The notes under the pieces: model-generated
Seen by the model: the letters and a program-made list of their open reading frames with translations, nothing else
Told to the model about the DNA's origin: nothing
Databases searched by the model: none
Part shown: positions 1 through 8,572 of the stretch, piece after piece
Layout: each line of letters opens with the position of its first letter
How positions within the stretch are numbered: the stretch's first letter is position 1
Translations under genes and position numbers: made by a program
NCBI GenBank assembly: GCA_036397755.1
Contig: DASWII010000048.1
Coordinates: forward strand, 1 to 64,000
From: CAMYLY01 sp036397755
GTDB lineage: Bacteria; Gemmatimonadota; Gemmatimonadetes; Gemmatimonadales; GWC2-71-9
DNA: 64,000 bases
Direction: 5' to 3'

Positions 1-1
1 C

Positions 2-3000
2 AACCAAGGCACGCTGACTGTGGCGCACCCCCTCACGCTCGGCAAAGCCTCGGCGGATCACCTCAACAGCGGCACCCTCGAGCTGACCAGCGGCAACTTC
101 ACCCTCACCCAGAGCGGCACCACGCCCACCTTCACCACCACGGGGACCATCACCATTGGGACAGGCCGCACCTTCACCGTCAGTGGGGGAACCTTCACCA
201 ACGACGGAGCAGGTGTCCTCCAGGGTGCTGGCACGTTGAATGTCTCGGGCACCACCTTCAGTAACAATGCCGCAATCAATCCCGGTACCTCCCCCGGCAT
301 CCTTACGATCACGGGGAACGCTCCGCTCGGCTCGACGTCGAGCCTCAACATCGAGCTCGGCGGCACCACGGCGGGCACTGGTTACGACCGGCTGGCCGTC
401 AGCGGCGCCGTCACGCTCGACGGCAGCCTCGTGGTTGACACCATCAGTGCCTTCGCGCCCGCGGAGGGTAACAGCTTCGCGATCATGACGTTTGCGTCAC
501 GCACCGGGACCTTCAGCTCCATCACGTTCCCTAACACCCCCGGCGTCAACTACGACACGCTGTGGGTTGAAGGCGGTGCGGTCGACACACTCGTGATCAC
601 CGCGGCCCTGCCGGTCGCGAGTGTCGACGTGACACCGACTGGCTCTTCGATTGCAGTGAGCGGCACGGCGACACTGTCCGCCCAACCGAAGGACAGTGCG
701 GGAGGCAACCTGACCCGCACGGTCACGTGGACGAGCCTCAACCCGAGCATCGCGACGGTGAACGGCTCCGGGACGGTCACGGGAGTCGCAGCCGGACAGG
801 TGACCCTCGCCGCGACAGCCGAAGGCGTGACGGGCTACGCCATCGTCAACGTCACCGAGCCGAGCCCGGTCCTCGCCGACATCTGGGCAGCCGACGCGGC
901 AGGCAGCAACACGCTTTACGATGCCTGGGGTTCGAGCGCCTCGAACGTGTACGCCACCAGCAGCTCGACCGGGACCAATGCGACCGGCGTGTATTTGTTC
1001 AACGGCACGAGTTGGGCGCTGGCCGACGCCACCGCCGGTGGCTCAGCGATCTGGGGACTGGCGCCGGATACGCTGTACACGCTGGCCGGTACGACCGTGT
1101 GGAGCCGCGTGGGCGGCGCCTGGTCGTCGGCTACGATTACCGGACGCACGCAGCCCGGCCGCGGCATCTGGGCCAGCGCGCCGAATGACATAATCGTGGT
1201 CGGCGATGCCGGTGAGATCAGTCGTTTCGATGGAACCGCGTGGTCCACGACTACGCCCGCCGGCGCCGGCACGTTCCGAGCCGTCTGGGGCGCCTCGTCC
1301 GATACGGTGCTTGCGGTCGGTGATAACGAGACCCTCGTCCGGTGGGACGGCGCAACCTGGACCGACGCGTCGGGGTCGTTGCCGGTGGTCACGTCCGACC
1401 TGCAAACCGTATGGGGGACCTCGGGCTCCGACGTCTGGGTGGGCGGCACGAATAGCGTGATCCTCCGCTACAACGGTTCGACCTGGTCGAGTTCCACCAT
1501 CGACACGGCAAGCCTCTTCATCACCGACCTCTGGGGTACCGACTCCACGGATGTGTACGCCGCGATCAACTCGGGCTTCGAGGTGTGGCACTACAACGGC
1601 TCCACCTGGTCCAAGCTGATCGACAACCTCGTCGGCACGAGCAACACGTCGGGAATCTGGACCACCTCTACCGGTGAGGTCGTGGCCACTGGCTTCTCCG
1701 GAACGCGAGTGCGCGGCTACCGCAACACGGCCGTCACGGTCTCGCCGACTACGGCAACGCTTGCCAGCATCGGGGCGACGACGACGCTCACTGCAAGCGC
1801 CACGTCCGGTGGCAGTCCGATCAGCAATGTGCAGTTCACGTGGACGTCCACGAATGCGGCCGTCGCCACCGTCGACATCAACACCGGCGTGGTCACCGCC
1901 GTTAGTACCGGCACCGCGGACATCGTCGCCACGGCCGCCGGCGGGCTGAAAGCCGACACGGCGACGGTGACCGTGAGCATCGCGCTCGCCGAGCAGCTTG
2001 CGTTCACGAGCAACACCACCGGCAACAACGAGGTCTTCACGCGCAGTGCCGACGGCCTGACGCTCACGAATATCACGAACGACGCCGGGTCGGACAGCGA
2101 TCCGGATTGGTCACGGGACGCCGCTAGGCTCACCTTCTTCAGTCCGACCGACGGCGACGACGAGATATACGTCATCAACGCGGATGGAACCGGCCGCACA
2201 CAGCTGACCAGCAACACTGCGGGTGACGCCTGGGTCGCGTGGTCACCCGACAATCAGCGTATCGCGTTCGCCAGCGATCGTGACGGCGACTGGGAAATCT
2301 TCACGATGAACTCCGACGGCACGGGGGTCACACAGATGACCTCCAACACGTCGGAGGAGAAGCAGCCTACGTGGTCAGCCGACGGACAGTTTGTCGCCTA
2401 CTACACCGCCCGCCATGGTGTCTGGCAGATCTACACCGTCAACGTGACCACGCTCGTCGAAACGAGGATAACCACTACTTCCAGCAATGAGTTCTTCCCG
2501 GATTGGTCCCCAGTCGGGAACAAGATCGCGTTCGTGAGTGACCGGAACGGCAACTTCGAGATCTACTCCATGAACACGGACGGCTCGTCGCCAATTCGGC
2601 TCACCACCAACTCAGTGAGCGATCTCCAGCCCACGTGGAACAACGATGGGACCAAGATCGCGTACTCGTCGTACGTCGACTCCGCACAGGTCGGGGGCAT
2701 CAACACGCTCCGGGTGATGGATGCCGACGGCTCGAACGATGTCAGGGTAACAAACATCCAGGGACAGCTGCCCAGTTGGCAGCCCCTGGTCGCGACCACC
2801 GTGACGGTCGCGCCAGCGAGCCCCGCGACGCTGACCAGCGTCGGGGATACCGTCCATCTCACGGCGGACCTGCGTGACGCGAGTAACAACGCGGTCCTGG
2901 GCACCGCTGCGGTCTGGACGAGCAGTGACACCGGCGTGGCAACGGTCACCACACGGTCGCTGATCGGCGGCCTCCAGGCGGCCGTGGTGACTGCGGTGGG

Positions 3001-4195
3001 CAACGGGTCCGCAACGATCACCGCGACCGCACCGGGTGGAGCGAGCGGGGGCGTGACCGTGACGGTGAACGCTGGCCTCACCGCTAACGTGTTCCAGGCC
3101 AATGAAGTCGGGAACGACGGCAGGTGGACGACCGCCGCGAACTGGAGTCTGGGGCGGGTTCCGAATAGCACCGACAGCGTGTTGATCACGTATGACAGCA
3201 CGTTCACCGTGACCGTCGACGGCACTGCCACTGCGGGCTTCATCACCGTACAAGGCAACGTCGAATCCCCGACGCTCCTGATTACCACGGGCGGCACGCT
3301 CACCGTGAGCGACGGCGGTGTCATCGGGTCCAGCGGGATACTCACCCTGAGCGCCGGAACACTCGACTACGGCTCAGCAACCATCTCCGACACCGGGACA
3401 TTCAACTGGAATGGCGGGACGCTCACCGGCGGACTCGGCGCGTTGGAAGTCACGAACGCCGGAACCGCCAACATCGGCGGAACCACTCAGAAGACGCTGA
3501 GTGGCGGCGAGCTTTCCTTGCGCGGTACCACCACCTGGTCAGGGACCGGCGGAATCCTGCTGAACAACGCGGGCACACTCCGGAACTACGCGACGGGTAC
3601 GTTCACAATCACCGGAACGGGCACGATGAGCACGAGCGGAACCAATGGGTTCTTCTACAACCTGGGTACGCTCACCAAGAGCTCCGCCGGCACGAGTCTG
3701 ATCAGCGGGACGGGGGTCGGCGGACAGCTCTTCCTCCAGAACTCCGGGACGATCGTGCTCTCGGCGGGGACGTTGGATATCCGGAGCTTGAGTCACCAGG
3801 ATGGCGCGCTGATCCGGGGCACAGCGACGCTCGATCTGAGCAACGCTACCACGTCGTCCAGAACCTTCGCAGGCGACATCAACCCCGGCGGCGTGGGCAC
3901 CGCCGGCATCCTCGCGATCCTCGGCTCCATCACGCTGACGTCCAACGCGGAATTGGCGATCGACATCATCGGCAGCGACAATGTGCCCGGGACGAATGTC
4001 GACCAGCTCCAGATTACCGGAAGCTTCACGCCCGGCGGACGACTCAACTTCGTCGTCAACGGATCGCCGTCGACGGGGACTCAATACACGATCGTGACGA
4101 CAACGGCGGGGATCGCCGGAAGCTTTGGCAGCATCACCCCAGCCGGGTGGAGTGCCTCGCCATCGGGCAATAACCTGATTGCCACATCGCCATAA
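2..4195 (+). CDS. Large multi-module surface protein (autotransporter-type repeats, BIG2, two propellers), 5' partial
   Basis: The reading frame is open from the window edge, so the true N-terminus and any signal peptide lie upstream; the GTG at 20 is only the first possible start. About 1397 residues are visible. Counting from that GTG, the order is: an autotransporter-type beta-repeat tail (about 1-205, with INPGTSPGIL), a BIG2 Ig-like domain (about 209-282), a WG.S..DVW-type beta-propeller (about 285-575), a second BIG2 (about 578-660), a TolB/PD40-like propeller (about 664-930, with repeated WS.D...IAF..DRDG), a third BIG2 (about 935-1022), and a second beta-repeat tail to the end (INPGGVGTAGIL). 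No C-terminal membrane barrel, PEP-CTERM or LPXTG signal is seen. The composition (Thr, Gly, Ser, Ala; almost no Cys) fits an exported fibrous protein. The function is not known; adhesion is a guess. It is convergent with the next gene. Confidence 0.8.
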   Translation, partial: NQGTLTVAHPLTLGKASADHLNSGTLELTSGNFTLTQSGTTPTFTTTGTITIGTGRTFTVSGGTFTNDGAGVLQGAGTLNVSGTTFSNNAAINPGTSPGILTITGNAPLGSTSSLNIELGGTTAGTGYDRLAVSGAVTLDGSLVVDTISAFAPAEGNSFAIMTFASRTGTFSSITFPNTPGVNYDTLWVEGGAVDTLVITAALPVASVDVTPTGSSIAVSGTATLSAQPKDSAGGNLTRTVTWTSLNPSIATVNGSGTVTGVAAGQVTLAATAEGVTGYAIVNVTEPSPVLADIWAADAAGSNTLYDAWGSSASNVYATSSSTGTNATGVYLFNGTSWALADATAGGSAIWGLAPDTLYTLAGTTVWSRVGGAWSSATITGRTQPGRGIWASAPNDIIVVGDAGEISRFDGTAWSTTTPAGAGTFRAVWGASSDTVLAVGDNETLVRWDGATWTDASGSLPVVTSDLQTVWGTSGSDVWVGGTNSVILRYNGSTWSSSTIDTASLFITDLWGTDSTDVYAAINSGFEVWHYNGSTWSKLIDNLVGTSNTSGIWTTSTGEVVATGFSGTRVRGYRNTAVTVSPTTATLASIGATTTLTASATSGGSPISNVQFTWTSTNAAVATVDINTGVVTAVSTGTADIVATAAGGLKADTATVTVSIALAEQLAFTSNTTGNNEVFTRSADGLTLTNITNDAGSDSDPDWSRDAARLTFFSPTDGDDEIYVINADGTGRTQLTSNTAGDAWVAWSPDNQRIAFASDRDGDWEIFTMNSDGTGVTQMTSNTSEEKQPTWSADGQFVAYYTARHGVWQIYTVNVTTLVETRITTTSSNEFFPDWSPVGNKIAFVSDRNGNFEIYSMNTDGSSPIRLTTNSVSDLQPTWNNDGTKIAYSSYVDSAQVGGINTLRVMDADGSNDVRVTNIQGQLPSWQPLVATTVTVAPASPATLTSVGDTVHLTADLRDASNNAVLGTAAVWTSSDTGVATVTTRSLIGGLQAAVVTAVGNGSATITATAPGGASGGVTVTVNAGLTANVFQANEVGNDGRWTTAANWSLGRVPNSTDSVLITYDSTFTVTVDGTATAGFITVQGNVESPTLLITTGGTLTVSDGGVIGSSGILTLSAGTLDYGSATISDTGTFNWNGGTLTGGLGALEVTNAGTANIGGTTQKTLSGGELSLRGTTTWSGTGGILLNNAGTLRNYATGTFTITGTGTMSTSGTNGFFYNLGTLTKSSAGTSLISGTGVGGQLFLQNSGTIVLSAGTLDIRSLSHQDGALIRGTATLDLSNATTSSRTFAGDINPGGVGTAGILAILGSITLTSNAELAIDIIGSDNVPGTNVDQLQITGSFTPGGRLNFVVNGSPSTGTQYTIVTTTAGIAGSFGSITPAGWSASPSGNNLIATSP

Positions 4196-4234
4196 AGCGG
4201 TGAGAGATCCCTCCACACTGGTCCGAACCCGAAG

Positions 4235-7200
4235 CTACGGCACCTTGGCCCCTACAGGCGCCGCTGCGACAGGGCTCGATGCATTGGTCGTAAGTGTCAC
4301 CCGAAACGGACCGACCTCTCCTTCGCCGAAAGTTGTGACTAACAGAGAGTAGGTTCCTGCCGAAGGGGACGCGATGACGACCCTTGCATCCCGCACACCG
4401 CCGGAATCGTCGTCGAAGCATGACTGATTCTTGATGGTCGCACCCGCCGGCGTACACGTGATCATCACGCCGTCGGGAGGGAAGATGTAGATAAAGGGAT
4501 CGGTCGTGATGCTCAGCCGCTCCACGACGAGTTGAGCGCTCGTCAGCCCTCCGGCGAGCGTAACCGGGGCGAGCACCGCGAACGGGCGATTCCCGCCACC
4601 GTTGTTCTTGGGATCGCCCGTACCGTTATACACGAGGCAATCCTGTGACGTGAGCGAGTCACTCACGGTCGACGATGAGATCGAGAGCGTATCTAAGACC
4701 CGGCACGCCTGTAACCCCAGCGTGAACCCACCGATGGTGCCTTTCCCGCCGGCCACCACCACGGTGGCAGGGGTCGCTCCGTCGTCCAGCCGAACCAGCA
4801 GCTCTTCGCCAGTAATCGGATTCGGACCTTCCGGACCTCGAACGGCATCGTAATCCCCACCCGCGACGAGAGTGTCAACTCCCCTGACGGGGGCGACGTA
4901 CAGCGAAGGATCCAGCGCACCGGCGAGGAGGGGTGAAGGAGCCACCCAGGCAACCGTACCCCGCCGCCACTCGGGAGGCCGATACGCGACGGTTTGCGTG
5001 CTCACCGACACCGTGCCGGTGAGAATGTCACCGTAATTGATTGGCATCACACCGGCACTGACCGAGAGCGTCGTGGTTCCGGTGGCGCCGCTGGAATCCT
5101 CAGCCACCACCGAGCCAGCTCCGTCGTTGAACGCCCTTCCCAACCCCGCCGAATCGACCACGAACAGCAGCGTATCGGTCGAAGACGGCACGAACGACCA
5201 CGAGAGCATTTGATCCGGAACCGCGTTTCCGAGGCTGTCCAGCCCGACGCCCCGGAACCTGACGGCATCCAAGATACCGGTGATCGTCGTATCGACAGGT
5301 TCGACGGCAACCGACTTGGCACGCTGGGCCACAGTTGCGGGTACGGAGTCTGCCACCCCATCCGTTATCGCCACGATCGTGGCGTTCCCGTTCGATACGG
5401 CGGTTACCAACCCACTCTCGTCCACGGACGCGATCGCCGGCGCCAGCGAGGTCCACGTCACAGCAGCGTTGTCCACCGGATGTCCATTGGCGTCGGTTGG
5501 GACCGCATCCACCCGGACCGCTGCTCCGAGTGCCGTCAGCGTCAGCGAACTTGGACTCACGTCCAATCCGGTTACCTGCTGAGCCACCGCAACCTCTGCC
5601 GAGTCGGTGAGTCCCTCCACGTCAGCCGTGATCACCGCCACTCCATTCCCCACCGCTATCACCACTCCACCGCCGTCCACCGTCGCGACGTCGGACGCTC
5701 GCGACGTCCATGTTGGCAAAGCCCCCGCGACCGGCTTGCCATTCGCATCGGTCACGGCGGCTGTCAGCTCTACGCTCGCGCCGAAGGCAACAAGCGTCGT
5801 CTCGGCAGGCGATATGCTGACGCCGGCCACTACCTGAGCTACCCGCACCGAAGCCGTGTCAGCCGCACTTCCCGACCTCGCCACGATACCTACCGTACCG
5901 TTGCCTTCGGATCTCACCACGCCGTCGACCGACACCGCCGCCACCACCTCATCGAGCGTACTCCACTCAACGACCGCATCGACTATCGGGCTGCTGCCCG
6001 CGTCTGTGACGGAGGCCGAGAGACGCACCGTGTCACCGACCGCAGCGAATTCGATGCTGTCCGGCGTGACCGTGACGATCGCGGGCGCCTGCATGACGGT
6101 TGTTTCAGCAGTATCGGCGATGCCGCCAGATGCCGCCACGATGCCAGTGGTCCCATTCGCCACGGCCGTCACGGTGCCGTTTTCGTCCACCGACACTACA
6201 GCCGAATCCAGAGTAGTCCACTGTACGCCGGCGCCCTGGACCGCGTGCCCGTTTGCGTCGAGGACATCGGCTATCAATTGTCCGATCTCACCGAGCGATA
6301 CGAGTGTGAGGACGGCCGGCGTCACCGTGATCCCGGCGGTCACCTGGGCTACTCTGATAGTCGCCGAGTCCGATGCGTCACCGGAGGTCGCCACGACAAG
6401 CGCCGTCCCATTTGCGACCGACGTTACGAGTCCACTCTCATCCACCGTGGCGACCGCCGGCGATCGCGACACCCATGACACCGGTATCGTCGGAACCGGG
6501 GCCCCATTGGCGTCACTCCCTGCCGCGGTCAGCTGCACGGTCATACCTAATGCCGAGAGGTCCGCATCACCGGGAGTCACCATCAAATGCGCCACCTCTT
6601 GCATCACTTCAACACCGATCGTATCGGCCACGTTGCCGACCCGGGCCACGATTTGGGTCGCGCCGTTGGACTCGGCGCGCACGATGCCAGTCCCTGACAC
6701 ACTTGCGACCGCGTCATCCCCACTGATCCAGACGACGTCGGGGTCAGCAACCGGGTGGCCGTTGGCATCGGCCACGGACGCAACGAGATGAGCCGTGTCA
6801 CCAAGGGCGGCAAAGCTCACACTGGAAGGAACCACCGTGACCTTGGTGGGCGTTTGGTCGACGGTCACGGAGGCCGCACTGCCCTTGTCCCCGGTCATCG
6901 CCTCGATATTCGTCGTCCCGTTCCCCACGGCGGTTACGAGCCCACTCGCGTCGACCGTCGCGACACTCGGAGCCACGGACATCCACGTTAGCGCGACGCC
7001 GGCAATGTCATGGCCGTTTGCATCGGTAACGGTACCAGCGAGTCGTACCGTGTCGCCCAGTGCAGCGAGCCTGACAACCGCAGGCGTCACTGCTACCGTC
7101 GATACTTCCTGCGCCACCGTGACGGTCGCCGAGTCCGTCACGCCACCCGCGAACGCGACCACTGCGGCCACTCCATTGGCAACGGCCGTTACGCGTCCAT

Positions 7201-7501
7201 CGGCGCTCACCGTCACCACACCAGCCTCTCTTGATGACCAAGTCACCTGGACCCCAGGAACCGGAGTGCCAGCCTTATCCCGGGCGACAGCTGTCAACGG
7301 CGCCGAGGCTCCTAGTGACACAAGCGTCACCTGCCTTGGAGACACCACGAGCTCGTCTACTGTAGTGCTAGGGCCCACGGATTCCCCGCATGCCATGAGC
7401 CCCACTAGCAGTGGGAGCTTACCCGGCAGGCGGAGGAAACCGAAGGCTCGGCAGGAATGCAGCGATCGCGTTGCACTGAGGTGGGGCTCGGAGCTGAGCA
7501 T
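4235..7501 (-). CDS. BIG2-repeat lipoprotein with C-terminal PPC-like domain
   Basis: A 1088-residue protein predicted to be an exported lipoprotein: a basic n-region is followed by a short hydrophobic stretch ending in LVGLMAC. It then has eight well-conserved tandem BIG2 Ig-like domains of about 85 residues, each with a VTP...L.ALG start, a DANG turn, a VATVD core and a G.VTAV.NG.. strand, plus a ninth degenerate copy. The C-terminal 250 residues are not repeat; the last 100 resemble a bacterial pre-peptidase (PPC) beta-sandwich (DDDSGGVRDARV, AGTYSLLV). The ATG at 7501 was chosen because it leaves a signal-peptide-length N-terminus; the frame stays open upstream to a TTG at 7576 and neither start has a clear ribosome binding site. 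BIG2 arrays occur in surface adhesins, so a cell-surface binding role is likely but unproven. It ends 39 bases from the end of the convergent large surface protein. Confidence 0.8.
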   Translation of the reverse strand: MLSSEPHLSATRSLHSCRAFGFLRLPGKLPLLVGLMACGESVGPSTTVDELVVSPRQVTLVSLGASAPLTAVARDKAGTPVPGVQVTWSSREAGVVTVSADGRVTAVANGVAAVVAFAGGVTDSATVTVAQEVSTVAVTPAVVRLAALGDTVRLAGTVTDANGHDIAGVALTWMSVAPSVATVDASGLVTAVGNGTTNIEAMTGDKGSAASVTVDQTPTKVTVVPSSVSFAALGDTAHLVASVADANGHPVADPDVVWISGDDAVASVSGTGIVRAESNGATQIVARVGNVADTIGVEVMQEVAHLMVTPGDADLSALGMTVQLTAAGSDANGAPVPTIPVSWVSRSPAVATVDESGLVTSVANGTALVVATSGDASDSATIRVAQVTAGITVTPAVLTLVSLGEIGQLIADVLDANGHAVQGAGVQWTTLDSAVVSVDENGTVTAVANGTTGIVAASGGIADTAETTVMQAPAIVTVTPDSIEFAAVGDTVRLSASVTDAGSSPIVDAVVEWSTLDEVVAAVSVDGVVRSEGNGTVGIVARSGSAADTASVRVAQVVAGVSISPAETTLVAFGASVELTAAVTDANGKPVAGALPTWTSRASDVATVDGGGVVIAVGNGVAVITADVEGLTDSAEVAVAQQVTGLDVSPSSLTLTALGAAVRVDAVPTDANGHPVDNAAVTWTSLAPAIASVDESGLVTAVSNGNATIVAITDGVADSVPATVAQRAKSVAVEPVDTTITGILDAVRFRGVGLDSLGNAVPDQMLSWSFVPSSTDTLLFVVDSAGLGRAFNDGAGSVVAEDSSGATGTTTLSVSAGVMPINYGDILTGTVSVSTQTVAYRPPEWRRGTVAWVAPSPLLAGALDPSLYVAPVRGVDTLVAGGDYDAVRGPEGPNPITGEELLVRLDDGATPATVVVAGGKGTIGGFTLGLQACRVLDTLSISSSTVSDSLTSQDCLVYNGTGDPKNNGGGNRPFAVLAPVTLAGGLTSAQLVVERLSITTDPFIYIFPPDGVMITCTPAGATIKNQSCFDDDSGGVRDARVVIASPSAGTYSLLVTTFGEGEVGPFRVTLTTNASSPVAAAPVGAKVP
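5320..7360 (-). repeat. Eight tandem ~255-bp BIG2-coding repeats
   Basis: Eight in-frame units of about 85 codons lie inside the BIG2 lipoprotein gene, followed by a ninth diverged unit down to about 5065. Protein identity between units is high at the turns (DANGHPV, VDESGLVTAV), while the DNA has diverged, so this looks like an old amplification maintained by selection rather than a recent tandem duplication. Confidence 0.75.
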
Positions 7502-7931
7502 CTCGTGGCCGCGTACCCCCGTAGAGAAAGCTGTCGAGACGTTGGGACCGGACCCAATGTAGGGGCCAGCGCGCAACTCCCAGGCCAGTCCGTTTCAAGG
7601 GAAATATACCTGCGGCCCGCGGCTGCTCAGAGCGGATTCGCCATCGTGACGAAACGATGTGACACCATGGGGCGCACACGCATTCGTTGGGAACGCTCGC
7701 AACCGCTCGCCGCGCACCGAGCGATACCGTGGGCTCGAACTCGTCCACGATCCGCCAATCCCGACCCATCACCCAGAAACCGTGGCACTGCCGACACACT
7801 GCCGGCCACACACCTCATCTCCCCCACACCCTTCCCTCTCCGCCCCCAACGCGTAGATTGTGAACGCCTCTTGCAGCGACACAAACAGAGCGCGCGCCTC
7901 AGAACCCCATGCAACCCTCACCGGAGGAAGT
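7502..7931. other. Intergenic region between divergent lipoprotein genes
   Basis: No convincing gene in either strand. On the plus strand TAGATT at 7854-7859 is a plausible -10 element for the downstream lipoprotein gene, giving a leader of roughly 65 bases that carries the GGAGG at 7923-7927. The open frames here have no domain-like content. The minus-strand start of the BIG2 lipoprotein is uncertain, so the first 75 bases may be coding. Confidence 0.4.
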
Positions 7932-8465
7932 ATGAAGAAGATCCCTCGTCTGCTGGCATTCACCACCCTATCCACCATCGCCCTCGCGGGCTGTAGCGAC
8001 AATGGCGGCACGAACACGGGCGACAAGTTACCGACGGCCGATGGGGCAATTGTGGCGCTCCAGGCTTTTGGCATTGCCTTGTCTGCCCTTGACGCCGTGG
8101 CCCCTGCGGGACCAGCCATGGTCGCGTCCGAGACACTCCCGTCGACACAGGTGGATTGCCCCAGCGGGGGCACCGCGACGGTCTCCGGTTCCTTCAATCA
8201 GACCGGTGAGTCGTCAGGGACGTTCAACCTCGACGAGACCCTGAATAGCTGCGGCGTGCCTGGCTCGGGCAGTGGTACGATCGTCATCGACGGGAATCTA
8301 TCCCTCGACGCTGACATCCAGTCAGAGACCAGCGGGACATTCTCCATCACTGGTCAGTTCGACTTCACGTCCGGTAATCTGTCAGGCAGTTGCTCGATCG
8401 ACTTCAACATCACGTTGCCGTCGTCGGTGTCCGGCTCCATCTGCGGTCAGAATATCGGCAGCTGA
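7932..8465 (+). CDS. Small secreted lipoprotein of unknown function
   Basis: A 177-residue protein with a textbook lipoprotein signal: MKKIPRLLAF, a hydrophobic core and the lipobox LAGC at about residues 18-21. The start is well supported by GGAGG five bases upstream of the ATG. The mature part is Ser, Gly and Thr rich, with alternating beta-type patterns and two cysteines that could form a disulfide (VDCPSGG and LNSCGVPG) plus a further pair near the C-terminus (SGSCSIDF, SGSICGQ). I recognise no family. It stands alone, followed by a strong hairpin, so it is probably monocistronic. It is likely anchored in the periplasmic leaflet of a membrane. Confidence 0.8.
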   Translation: MKKIPRLLAFTTLSTIALAGCSDNGGTNTGDKLPTADGAIVALQAFGIALSALDAVAPAGPAMVASETLPSTQVDCPSGGTATVSGSFNQTGESSGTFNLDETLNSCGVPGSGSGTIVIDGNLSLDADIQSETSGTFSITGQFDFTSGNLSGSCSIDFNITLPSSVSGSICGQNIGS

Positions 8466-8497
8466 TCCAGGGACGGAGTGGTGGATTTGCTATGGCG

Positions 8498-8526
8498 CGG
8501 GCGGAGGATAGCCGTTCCTCCGCCCG
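8498..8526. terminator. Bidirectional hairpin between convergent genes
   Basis: An 11-bp perfect inverted repeat, CGGGCGGAGGA and TCCTCCGCCCG, with a 7-base loop, lies between the ends of the lipoprotein gene and the convergent PLP-enzyme gene. There is no T-run, so strength as an intrinsic terminator is uncertain, but position and symmetry fit a shared terminator. Confidence 0.6.
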
Positions 8527-8572
8527 TGTCGCGCTTCAACGGGGGGCGAGCGGCCCGGCTTTCCGGCGCGGG

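Noticed and set aside
4994..6478. A 494-codon plus-strand open frame in the BIG2 gene
   Set aside because: The repeated opposite-strand protein is plainly the real product; this frame is Arg/His-rich and merely mirrors the repeats.
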